Shown here one piece after another: positions 54,863-64,000 of a stretch of 64,000 nucleotides of DNA. A program made the position numbers and the translations under genes. Within the stretch, counting starts at the first letter, position 1; each line of letters opens with the position of its first letter. The notes under the pieces are model-generated. The model did not search any database. It was not told the DNA's origin and saw only the letters and a list, made by a program, of their open reading frames with translations. Source of the stretch: Gnetum montanum (lineage: Eukaryota > Streptophyta > Gnetopsida > Gnetales > Gnetaceae); contig MNCI01028318.1 in the NCBI GenBank assembly GCA_015680685.1, positions 237,368-301,367 of the forward strand, given 5' to 3'.

Positions 54863-55424
54863 TGATGAACCGTGATATCGGGTCCACGATATCAAAGCCT
54901 TCCACGCAATATCGGGCATCCGATATCAGGACCTACCTCGTTGCCTAGAAATAAGAGGCGGGTGCACTTGGTTTTGGTAGTTAGTCTTAGTCCCCCTTTC
55001 TAGAGATAGACTTATTTCTAAGTGTCCACAGTAGGAGTCATAAAGTGAACAGATCTTTACTCAAGCATTGTGAACAAATCTTTATTTGAGCAATAAAGAC
55101 AAACTTTGTGATAAACCTTGCAACATTCAAAATAGATTAATTAATGTTAATTACTATTAGTTAATGGTTTCCTTAATTAATGTTTTCTCTCTCACCCTAA
55201 AACTCTCCTCCCTTTCTAGCACTAGAACATAAAAACATAAAAGCCATAAAAATCATATACTTCAAGTTTACTTAACCATACAATTGTGCCATAGAAGTAA
55301 GCTTGGGAAGACAATGATTAATCAACCCGTCCTTATTCCACAAAAGTGCATAAGCACTTAGTCCTTAGAATTTGACTGGCTCGTATTCGTATGGTTGAGC
55401 GTAGGGATACCTCGCCGCTCAACA
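54863..55424 (+). mobile_element. 3' LTR of element D (internally shortened)
   Basis: 562 bp against 821 bp for the 5' LTR. The terminus is TCAACA and the TATA box is mutated. The main loss joins two CTCTCCT/CCCTTT points. Confidence 0.9.
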
Positions 55425-55429
55425 TTAGG
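55425..55429. repeat. Target-site duplication TTAGG (element D, right)
   Basis: Matches 45760-45764. Confidence 0.88.
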
Positions 55430-55544
55430 AAAGAATAATTTTGCAATAACAAGGTTACAGCAAGGTGATCTTATTTCTTTTTTTTTTTTTTAGCTATTGA
55501 GGGTTTGAAATCCTAGTTGATAAAATTGAATAATGATAATAAAA

Positions 55545-55610
55545 ATTGAAAATTGAAAAATTGAACCCCATTTTATTAGGATAAGGCTTGGATAATTATG
55601 ATAATAATGG
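55545..55610 (+). mobile_element. RTE-type LINE 3' end, relic
   Basis: GAACCCCATTTTATTAGGAT then AAGGCTTGGATAATTATGAT. Very short. Confidence 0.5.
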
Positions 55611-55639
55611 TCAATTAAGTGCATGTTTAATTTTATAAA

Positions 55640-55775
55640 CTTAATTTAGGGGATTGATGGAACCTAGAACTTCTTTTACAAATATTTATCTCCAATACCT
55701 GTAGTCAAATTAAAACTTTATAACTTTAACATTGTCCACCAAAATCAAACATATAACTTAGAACTTTTAAAATAC
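55640..55775 (-). mobile_element. SINE relic
   Basis: Minus strand, body similar to 28575-28732 (AAAGTTTTAATTTGACTACA, degraded B-box). The head is missing. 55776-56700 shows nothing beyond AT-rich sequence and probable gene upstream region. Confidence 0.5.
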
Positions 55776-56740
55776 ATATAAACTTAATTAAAATTTTTAC
55801 CCCACATAATATCACATTTCTCAAATGTTCAATTTAATACCCTAATTTGTATTAATTTTAAATTTTAGCACAACATGCAAAGTACTATCCCACCTACACT
55901 ATTACATTTAAGGTTAACCTCTATTCTTGAGTCCTAAAATTAATTAGGTCAAGAAGAATTTTAACATCATGTTTGAAGGATATCACTAGTCTGCATTTAT
56001 TATCAAAAGGAAACCATCTTCAATCTTTGTATATAACCTGACCATAAACCTGTACCTTAACCAGCAAACATGCCCTCTTTGTTTCCGTTAGGCTGTTAAT
56101 TATGCGGGTGTTTTGAGATCACAAGGATTGGAAGTGCTTTGAATCAAAATCGTTGAAATTAACATTTAGTGCTTGATAAGATTTCACTTTATGTGTCTTG
56201 GAATCGGAAGCTAGAATATTACAGAAATTCAATTTTAAATTGGAGGTTGGATTGCTTTTCGATCTTTGTTAATCGAAACATCCCTCCTTCATTTACTTCA
56301 TGAATTGTCTGTAAATATCTTTTCAATGCTCGTACGTAGCATTCCTTCACGCATTTTTATCTCCATTTCGCAATATTGAGAAACCAAAGCTTGTGCTTTG
56401 GTATTGTCTTTATTTAATGCTTTCCTTTCAAGATTTCTAGATCCCTTTGCAATGCATACAAAAAATTTCTTGAAATACGTTATTCTGGGCAAGAAGGATT
56501 CTGATTAGGAGAGAAACATTTGAGAATAGTTCATACTTTATAATTTCTAAGCTGCTCCAGCACTGAAAAAACGTTAAGTTAGCAGGTTTCCAGCTTTGTC
56601 AAGCAAGTTTTCTGGTTTTGAAAAGGAATAAGTTGCAAGAACCGTTTTATGTCTACGATCTTTTTTTCCTTCTGATTTGCCTACTTCCAAGTCGTCTGAA
56701 GAAATATTGATGATGTGTTTACAGCAATCGAAACGGAAAA

Positions 56741-56806
56741 ATGGCGATCACCCCTGCTTCCGATTTCCTTGAACACATATATCAGCCAAAAATTCAACGG
56801 GTATGA
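56741..56806 (+). CDS. 21-codon uORF or original gene start
   Basis: AAAAATGGCG is a good plant start context. The peptide (core MAITPASDFLEHIYQPKIQR) is protein-like but stops at TGA just after CGGGTA. Removing one G of the GGG at about 56799-56802 would carry it into the main frame, so this is either an upstream ORF or the true N-terminus behind a one-base error or mutation. Confidence 0.4.
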   Translation: MAITPASDFLEHIYQPKIQRV

Positions 56807-56813
56807 GGAGGCA

Positions 56814-58638
56814 ATGGACATGAACGTTCACGACCTGGATCCCACGTTGCTTCGCTGCAAAACGGCACAATCTATGACAATGGCGCCTAAAAGGCCCTAC
56901 GTTGAAAAGCATGCCAATTTGGGCCGCTCGTCACCTGAAAGCCTGATTCCTCTGCCTCCCAGGAGAAGCGCTGGTAGCATTTCTTCTAATTATTCCAACA
57001 CTGACAGCAACAGCAACAGTGGAAAAAGCAAAGTAAGCCGAAGTTCATGTAACAGCAGCAAGACACGCTCTTGTTTTGCTTCCCGTTGCAATTCCACTCC
57101 GTCTTCTTCTTTCTCGGCCTTTGTTATACCTGCCAGTCCCTGTACGCCTTCGCCTTACCTGAAATTTGCCAAATACAACTTAGCACAGATGGAAAAAGAT
57201 GTTCTTGTGGTGGATGCCGTGGCCTTGGATAACACCAACACCTCCTCCTCCTCCTTTATCGAGCCCAAACCCAAATTTTCGTCACATACTGCATTATTTT
57301 CTGGTACACCTTTGAATGACATTGTTGCCGATGGCCGCTACCGCTTCAAGCATCAGGTAGTCAAATCAGATCCTAACTCATTTTGTTCAGCACATCTTCT
57401 TAGAAATTAGAATAGTTTTCAGTTTTCATTTATCACAGAAACATTTCTGCTCTGCTACATTTTCGACATACTAGCCTTATGCCCTTATGCTACATACACT
57501 CAACAGCTTGGGAGTGCTCAGAATCAGCTGCGCTCTTCACATGCATTGCACAGGTCATACAAAAGTCAGGTAATACGCTATCACAAAATCCATCATTATT
57601 CCTCTTTGCCATGTTCCGCCCAGACGGCTGATTTTAAATTATGATATTTTGCACTTGCATTTTAGATTGTACCTACGGACAATGAAGAGGTATGGCCTGC
57701 ACTTCCCAGGTCGAACACCAAGGTAACTGCCTGGTTCCGACTAGCATTTATCGGCATTTGTTTTCTAAATCGGCATTATCGAGCCTTATGCTGTCCAATT
57801 TGTATGAGTTTTAAGCTATAAGTAGAACCGTATGAAGAAAAAATTCCTGATGTCTGAATTCTGTTATCTTTAACATATTTTTTTTGTGTTATCATAGGTA
57901 ACGCAAGGCGAGGAGAACATTTGGCCTCTTCCAGTGGCATCTTCTACGGTTAAAGAGGAGGTAAGTGGGAAAACCAGAGGAAGCTTCTCCCCTATGTTAT
58001 TCTTCGTACTGTAGGTCCACGCATTCTTTTTTAAAGTTACAAGTCTGGTTTTCTTTTGCATTCTTTTTTAAAGTTACAAGTCTGGTTTTCTTTTGCTATG
58101 CGTATGAATTTTTAACGTGTTACATATGGCGTTTTAGATTGGATGTGCAGATTATGATCTGTGGCCTTCAGCTGCTGAATCGAACTGTACAGTCCAGGTG
58201 AGTAAACCACTCCAAAACCAGGGTTGTTTTGATCCATCTGCAACATAATATCTTAAATTCACAGAGATCTTCCATCTGTTTGGAGAACGTTCCTAAATGA
58301 CGAAACATTAAAAAAAAACATAAACAACCTGCAGAACTTTATTATATTAGTCATTTAGGCTTTTACACAAATCTAGTCTGCCATATGCTAGTGCACTGGG
58401 ATAATCATGACATCTATCTAATCTTATTTTAAATTGTAATTTTTATGTGAATAAACTAATCTCATGCCAAATTCCTAACATGTTTGAATTCTTGTATTGT
58501 TTCTTTGAGTTTGAATTCCATTTTAATCGTGTCTGTGAATGGCAGGGTCATTCGTTGGCGATCCCAAAGTCCAAAACTGGGGTAACTTCGCCACCCCAAT
58601 CCTACATAGGGCATGCCTTCAACATTTTCTTCGTTTAA
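56814..58638 (+). CDS. Six-exon host gene, Ser-rich protein with repeated acidic-WP exons; function unknown
   Basis: Model: exons 56814-57356, 57507-57569, 57666-57722, 57898-57960, 58138-58197 and 58546-58638, all with GT-AG introns and all phase 0, giving about 292 residues. The frame is open back to 56715 without an ATG, so the N-terminus may be longer (see 56741). Exon 1 is Ser/Asn-rich and probably disordered (runs of S with K/R), ending ADGRYRFKHQ. Exons 3, 4 and 5 (19-21 codons each) carry a repeated acidic-x-x-W-P motif: NEEVWPALPRS, EENIWPLPVAS, DYDLWPSAAES. Exon 6 ends GHAFNIFFV. No catalytic, membrane or signal segment is seen and no family is recognised. The symmetric WP exons suggest exon duplication and a short linear binding motif. 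Consistent splice sites and frame support a real gene; expression is unproven. Confidence 0.72.
58016..58096. repeat. 37-bp tandem duplication in intron 4
   Basis: Two adjacent copies of GCATTCTTTTTTAAAGTTAC followed by AAGTCTGGTTTTCTTTT. It lies inside the intron and leaves the splice sites intact. Confidence 0.85.
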
Positions 58639-59204
58639 CAATGTGTTATTCGTTTGTCATCTGAGCTTAGTTGCATCTATTTTGGGTTTTGAGTCACCAC
58701 ATTTTGATCCTTCTGGGCCTAAACTCTAAAACCAGAATGAATTTGTCTTGATTCCACTGTTGCGCTTTGTTTTGCTGGCACAAAATTGCAACGATTGCGG
58801 ATGCATCCAGAGAATGGGACTTTGGTAATTGACGTTAGTTAGTTGATGTTACGTGACAAGTTTGCATCGATTAGACACCACGTCCCTTCAATTCAGTAGC
58901 TTACAATTGAAGGCGTCGGCCCAGAAGGGCTAACAAAGAGCAATGTTAAATGTTACGTCATCACTGTTAATCATTGTAACCCGTATTCACGCAACTCTAT
59001 TGTTATAAGCATTGTTAACCAGGATATTTTGGTATTTGATTTTGCTTAAATATTGGCAGGAATAGCCTTCTCCTCACGTGAACCAGTCTTTTTTTCCTTG
59101 GCGTATCGGTTAACAACCACAATAGTAAAATTCTCTCAGGGAGAGGGAGAGAATGCATAATGAACAGGATGTTGCAACCTCAAAGAATGGTAACAAAGGT
59201 TAAC
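58639..59204. other. Downstream flank of the host gene, no feature
   Basis: Probably 3' UTR and intergenic sequence; no distinctive poly(A) signal could be singled out. Confidence 0.4.
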
Positions 59205-59420
59205 CTTAAAGCATAGTTAAATTAGAACTTTATAGTTTAACATTATTCATTAAAATTAAATCTATAGGTTAAAATTTCGAAATCAAAATTCTTATTGCTA
59301 GGCTAACATTTCATTCTGGAGATTCCAAATCAAAATTCTTACTGCTAAGCTAACACGTTATTTTCAAGATTCCAAATCAAAATTCTTACTAATAGAGTAA
59401 CACCTCATTTTGGAGATTAT
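59205..59420 (-). mobile_element. SINE with triplicated head
   Basis: Minus strand. The head segment (GTTAGC plus AAGAATTTTGATTT) is present three times at about 55-60 bp spacing (ending near 59312, 59361 and 59408); the body follows once. The family is that of 28381-28732. Confidence 0.6.
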
Positions 59421-60239
59421 CCCATGTTGCCCATCCTCTCACATCCCTTGTAATGTCTCTTTTTTAAATCTTGAAGTCTCTATTTTGAAATCTTTTTGTT
59501 GCTGCCTCGTTAGTTGCCAACCTGCAATACTGGGATTTCTTAGGTTTGGCTGAAACTCTTGCTTCCACCCTTCGAAATTAATTATTTTTGTCATTTTGTG
59601 TGATATGCATCCCCGCTGGTATTATAGTTTGTGCCTTTTAAGATCTTGAACGTCACTGAGGTTTTGTATTCCCTTTAAATTTGGCAAGTGATCTTTGTTG
59701 CAATTTGAAAGTTCCATCATGACTTAGTGTAGTCATCATAGTTGTATGTTGTTATTTTGCCACGAAAATTTAAAGCATAGAGATTGATGTGAAAAATGGA
59801 AAAAGCTTATGTAAACGTGATCTTTAAACTTTGTGAAACAATGAAAAGCTAAAACGTTTAAGCAATTGCAATCCTTAAAATTGATGAAATGTTGAGCAAA
59901 ATCCCTATGAACATGGTAACAACATTCTATTATGAGTATCTACAAAATTTTCTAACAAATTAGTCTGCTTGTCGAATTCTATTTGCATTTGTCATAACTA
60001 ATAATCACAAAATTTTAATAGTAAACTTTTTTGTGAGAATTCATCCTGGCCTCAAATTTACCTAGAGATTTAGAAAACTTGCAAGAAAGATTATAGAATT
60101 ATCATAGTCATTCTAACCTTGTTAGCTACATGAAATCAGTTGTGCAATTTTTTCATCTCCATGCCTTGCTAGATTTGATAAAAGCTAAAAAATATCATAG
60201 ATTTATTAGTCAAATTTTAAATATAAATTTAATATTTAA
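59421..60239. other. AT-rich, no feature recognised
   Basis: No supported gene, RNA or repeat structure. Confidence 0.45.
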
Positions 60240-60985
60240 CATTTAATACTAATATTTAGCCAAGGTTCAATCATCTTTGGAAGGTTAATCACAATGTCAT
60301 GTATGGAAGCAACATATTCAGAAGATATGGAGTGCCCCTACTCCAAAAATTAGACATTTATAATTGTATTTGATTCTTTAATGTTTATCTATTGATATTG
60401 GGTGATCTCATATGGGTGTTTATGACCCAAGATGTCCTATCTACAACATGGAAAATACGTTCATCCATTGCTTGTTTACCTATCCCGTTACTCACAACTC
60501 TTGGACTTGGTGTAGTAGGTCTTTACATGGTTTTCAGCCAAGATTGGATGAAATTTTATTTGGTGACACTCTTCAACTTCAAAGAATTCTACTTCATACT
60601 TGGTTTTGCTTTCATCCTCTTATTTTTTATGCTATCTGGAAGTTTTTATGTAATGTAATTTTTCACAGAGATTCTCTAGCTAATTTTATTCCACTATTAG
60701 TTCAAGGTGACATTATTCAACAGTTGATGCTTTAGTTGAATTCCTAATTGGTTTTTTGTTTTTATTTTGGTAGTTCTAAACAAGGATGATGTATGATCCT
60801 TTTTCTACTACAAAGGAGATGTTTTTTAGAACTGGTTGTAAGAACTGTAAAGGCATCCCTTTTACCATTAGGGCTTTCTTCCTTGTTGTTTTGAAGTCTC
60901 TCTTTGCTTTTGTATGAGTTTCTTCTTGGCCTCTCTTTTGTAATCTAAAGTTTTTACTTTTAATATATTTAATTTTTGGGGTTAG
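60240..60985 (+). pseudogene. L1-type LINE 3' end (zf-RVT and 3' UTR)
   Basis: After a W/P-containing stretch (60325-60370), the frame from 60412 reads CPIYNMENTFIHCLFTYP...W, matching the zinc-binding C-P-x-C...E-T-x-x-H-x-F-x-x-C-P...W signature of plant L1 ORF2 C-termini with Cys losses. The noncoding tail at 60900-60985 (CTTGGCCTCTCTTTTGTAAT...GGGGTTAGGCACCCCC) is typical of plant L1 3' ends. The hydrophobic 88-residue ORF in the other frame (60392-60658) is a shadow. Confidence 0.6.
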
Positions 60986-60997
60986 GCACCCCCTACT

Positions 60998-61065
60998 TTA
61001 ATATTTAATATTTATTAAAGCAAGTTGTCCAACCCATTAATATTTAATATTTGTTAAAGCAAGTT
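60998..61065. repeat. 30-bp direct repeat
   Basis: TTAATATTTAATATTTATTA plus AAGCAAGTTG occurs twice with a 9-bp spacer, just after the L1 tail. Confidence 0.75.
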
Positions 61066-61149
61066 GAACATGTTATTAAATTTAAGGTAAATAAATTAGC
61101 GCACGATAGCATGATCTTGGACTTTACCTTATTTTTTTGTAGTATAAAT

Positions 61150-61430
61150 GTATTGGTCAAGATCATTATCATCATTTTAGCCTTGTTTCAACAAAATGGG
61201 GTCACCTAGGTACCTATAACCTTTGAGGCTCAATGCTCATCTTCTCAAGATTGAGGACCTCTTTATAGTATTTGCACCTAGTCTCCCAAGTCTTTCAACT
61301 TGAGAAACAAGTACTTTACTATCAATCCAAATTACTTTTACTTCTACGAAAATCATTAGTGGCCCATTTTACTTGAGACCTTGTTCGATAAAAGCCAAAC
61401 CTATTCTTCTATTGGGACAAACGCTACATG
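61150..61430 (-). mobile_element. RTE-type LINE 3' end, relic
   Basis: Minus strand: GTGACCCCATTTTGTTGAAA then CAAGGCTAAAATGATGATAA. The body to about 61430 is presumed from position only. 61431-61970 shows nothing further. Confidence 0.5.
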
Positions 61431-61974
61431 ACAGTGTCCAATTTCAGATTTTGCAGAAATTAAGGAACCTTTGTTTAAGACTTTTATATGTAGTTGCCAG
61501 AAATGGAATTGGAGTAACTTGAGGGCAACAAAAATATTACAAAAAAAAGGGGTAAAAGGAAAGTTGAGAATAAGAAGTGGTTTATAATGTTAGTATATAT
61601 AGGTTTGAATATATTTATCTTGAAAATACATTAAAACTGAAAATATTTGGATAGTGGTGAAAAGAAAATTACATTTACATTAACATTTAAGTGTATTAGA
61701 TGACTCAATTTTGTTTATTTTTTGAATTTTCAAATAGCATTTGATTTCATAACTTTACAAAACCTTTGAACTTGATAGTAACTTTGAACACTGAAAGTAA
61801 TGGAATTTTAAAATAGGTTTCCATTTTAGAAAAGAAAAGCTTAAAACATTATAGATTCATTTTTTTAGATTTTGAAATGTTACAAGATTTTGTAACCTTA
61901 GAAAACCTTTGAAAATAATAGCATTATTTTTCAGAAAAAATCGAGCGAATTTGTATTCCAAAAAAAGGAGCTAT

Positions 61975-64000
61975 ATAGCTCAGGCCAGGGCCGCTGGCTC
62001 CACACCGGTCAAGAACAATCACCTAGAAATCCTCAAGGCCCAACCCACCGGGGCCATCCCCACCGGCAGACAGTCTTCCCCGCCCCGGTCGTTAATTAGA
62101 GCACATTCCTGAGAGACTCCCCCCCGACTACCTTCCAGGAGAATTGTCTCTGGAATGATGGTTCTCTTTGACTAGTTGCATGCTAGGGCCTGACTGCCCT
62201 AGCCCGACTGCGAGACGGCATCGGTTTTCCTCAATTATCTAGGCAGTGCCCATCATATGGTCCTTGAGGACGCCTTCAATCGAACGCAGCGTTTGGATTG
62301 GCGACTGTGTAGGGGATGTTGGGCATTGCCCCCTGTGTTGCCAGTGGTACCATCTTTTATCACTGGCGTCTCCTCCTCCAAGGTTTGTCTCGGTTGGTCC
62401 TGTTCATGGATAGCGTCAGGGGGGTGATTATGATGCTATTTCCAACTGTAGTGACCCCCTCACCAGACACCCGCTGCTTACGCTTGTGTTGCTGCCACGG
62501 CTCCAGATGGCTCGTTGGTTGAAGTGGCAGGGTGGGAGTACTGGCCAACCACAGGGCCCGAATCACCCCCTGATGTCTGCCCAGACGTCATCACCGCGGG
62601 GACTCCCAGAGGAACAGCGAGAGGTTGATGGAAGTCTCATCGCACATGCACTGGAGGAACCTAAAGTGCACCTCGTTCAGTTTATGGTAGGAACCTGAGT
62701 GTATGAAGCACCACTCCACCAACTCCGTCGCCGCCTTCCAGTCTGGGGAGGGCTGTCCCCCTGATATGTTCACTAGCTGTCTTGGGGGTGGGGCCCTGGA
62801 AGAAATCAACAGCCGCTGCATGTGAACCAGCAACTGATGGGATGTGAGCGCCTCTGATGGATGCTCCAATTATGGCAGCGATCGACTCAACTGTGATTAG
62901 AATCTGGTGCCCCTGAACACAGTGGCCTCCTCGCCCCAATTTGTGTAGAAGGATTGGGTGTCCATCTCTGAGTCAGCCACCATTTTGGGCAGAATTTGTG
63001 TCCACCTCATGCACGAGACCCAGCGCCAAAGATCTGGGCAACGTTGGAGGGCTGTAATAGGTGGCTCGAGGTGGACATGCGGATCCATTGCAATAGTAAT
63101 TTCGTGCCAGAGTTTTCGGACCCTGCCAGGCAGCACTACAGTAGGAGGGAGGGCCGCCCCTTTAAAGATGCAGTCACTCCTGGTACACTATAGGATCCAG
63201 AGCGCCGCCAGCGTCGGTGAATTACCAGAGAAATCTTGGGAATGAAGACCTACCTTTCGCCAGAATTACCTGGTCACGTGGCACTCATGCACGAAGTGCT
63301 GTAGCGTTCCTGTGTGTTGATTGCATAGCGGGCAATGGTTACTAATTGTCAGGCCATGTGTCTGCAGTAAGGCCCGAACAGGGAGAGCATGGTGAAGGAT
63401 CAACCACCCAAACATTTTAATTTTTTCCAGTAGAATGCCCTTCCAAAGCCGCATCCATTGTGGATCGGTCGTGAACTATTTCTGGAGGAGCTATTAGGGT
63501 TGCAGGGAGATCTCATCTTTGTGGCCCAGCGATCTTACGTGTGTGCATAGCTGCCTTCATATGTGGGAGTCAGAGTTGGCCGCTGCCTAGGGGCTATATT
63601 TCTGCCATAGGATTCGTGCCTAGAGGGAGGGGTCATCATTCGTTGTAGAAAGTTGTCGGAGAAGTCTTTGTCTTCCTAAGGCTGCTTCAACCATGAGAGG
63701 GAGTATGTCAATCCCCCCTGCAGTATGGGGCCGCGCAGTTTTGGCCCATTCCTCCAGGTGCATCTTTTTCCCTCCCTTGCCTCTCGACCACACGAAGTTG
63801 CGGATAATCGTATCGATTTTTGTGGCAACTCCGGAGGGCGGGGAGGCCATCGAGGCAGCAAACCTCGCCATGGCCCCCAACATAGTAGATGCTATCATGA
63901 TTTTCCCTTTGTGGGATAGGAAGCTATTTGTCTAGTGCATCATGCGTTTTTGGATTCGCATGATGAGAGCCTGCCAGGTTCGCAGTCTGTGCCAGTTGTG
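61975..64000 (-). pseudogene. GC-rich LINE (L1-type ORF2 C-terminal part), truncated by window end
   Basis: Minus strand. RT thumb region at 63898-63620 (IDTIIRNFVWSRGKGGKK, then EEWAKTARPHTAGGIDI), then the zf-RVT region at 63454-63266 (GWLILHHALPVRALLQ, CPLCNQHTGTLQHFVHEC). Further C-terminal frames of uncertain identity follow at 63136-62897, 62939-62682 and 62869-62591. The block is clearly more GC-rich than its surroundings from about 61975 on, with a sharp boundary at GAGCTATATAGCTC (a 14-bp palindrome). Frame changes show it is not intact. The catalytic RT core lies outside the window. Conifer L1-like elements with long C-terminal regions are plausible relatives. Confidence 0.7.

Larger units (their letters stand above)
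45765..55424 (+). mobile_element. Element D: full-length gypsy-type LTR retrotransposon (inactive)
   Basis: 9,660 bp with TGATGA start, TCATCA/TCAACA ends and TTAGG duplications. Order: 5' LTR (45765-46585), PBS (46587), gag (46722-48650), protease (about 49240-49700), RT (about 50330-51110), RNase H (about 51150-51520), integrase (about 51740-52560), noncoding spacer, PPT (54850-54862), 3' LTR (54863-55424). Integrase after RNase H gives Ty3/gypsy order. The tRNA-Asp PBS and the FMDD RT box fit non-chromovirus (Athila/Tat-like) plant elements; no chromodomain is seen. Many stops and a few small indels make it inactive. Confidence 0.93.

Noticed and set aside
56298-56492. Minus-strand ORF upstream of the host gene
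   Set aside because: Protein-like composition, but short, with no splice sites, homology or context to support it.
57965-58201. 78-codon ORF inside the host gene
   Set aside because: It spans intron 4 in a different frame; the splice-based model explains the region better.
60392-60658. Small hydrophobic membrane protein
   Set aside because: It lies in an alternative frame of the L1 zf-RVT region; the overlapping frame carries the recognisable motif.

Overview
The window looks like intergenic DNA from a large plant genome, most probably a gymnosperm (conifer-like). The evidence is low gene density, very AT-rich and heavily decayed repeats, nested Ty3/gypsy LTR retrotransposons primed by tRNA-Asp, L1 and RTE LINE remnants, tRNA-derived SINEs and GT-AG introns. 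The species cannot be named from sequence alone.

Layout. 1-1100: three in-frame 180-bp tandem units, then a GTATACGCC palindrome array and a TATA box (LTR-like). 1100-8900: L1, RTE and SINE fragments around a broken minus-strand coding region (5906-6821) with two candidate exons downstream (5506-5601, 3314-3462). 8945-27947: an old minus-strand gypsy assembly, split by element B (10991-19359, minus, TSD ACATG). 28.0-29.9 kb: a Ty1/copia remnant holding an inverted SINE pair; element A (29913-37384, plus, TSD TCAAT) follows. 38.9-41.1 kb: an L1 LINE interrupted by a solo LTR (39566-40395, TSD AGAAT). 42.2-44.9 kb: a second decayed coiled-coil reading frame and unusual inverted repeats. 45765-55424: element D (plus, TSD TTAGG), the only copy that keeps gag, protease, RT, RNase H and integrase. 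56.7-58.6 kb: the one convincing host gene, six exons, unknown function. 59-64 kb: SINE, L1, RTE and a GC-rich LINE on the minus strand.

Main observation. The gypsy LTRs share TGATGA...TCATCA ends. Their TATAAATA box is preceded by a cluster of palindromic iterons whose sequence differs between elements. Element B and the old assembly also carry an extra long ORF between the pol position and the 3' LTR, encoding a globular N-terminus, a Pro/Gln-rich linker and a long coiled coil. Each has a second, internal promoter-like block upstream of that ORF, built from the same iteron type as its own downstream LTR: GATATC dyads in B, ATTGATG motifs in the old copy. This suggests an element-encoded factor that recognises both promoters (transactivation or anti-silencing). 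It is inference, but testable.

All retroelement coding regions are dead. In A and B the reading frames are broken by in-frame stops and almost no frameshifts, as expected from decay of methylated CAG and CGA codons. Four single-N positions are flanked by 46-63 bp near-identical direct copies and are probably assembly joins. Percent identities, ages and family assignments were not computed.
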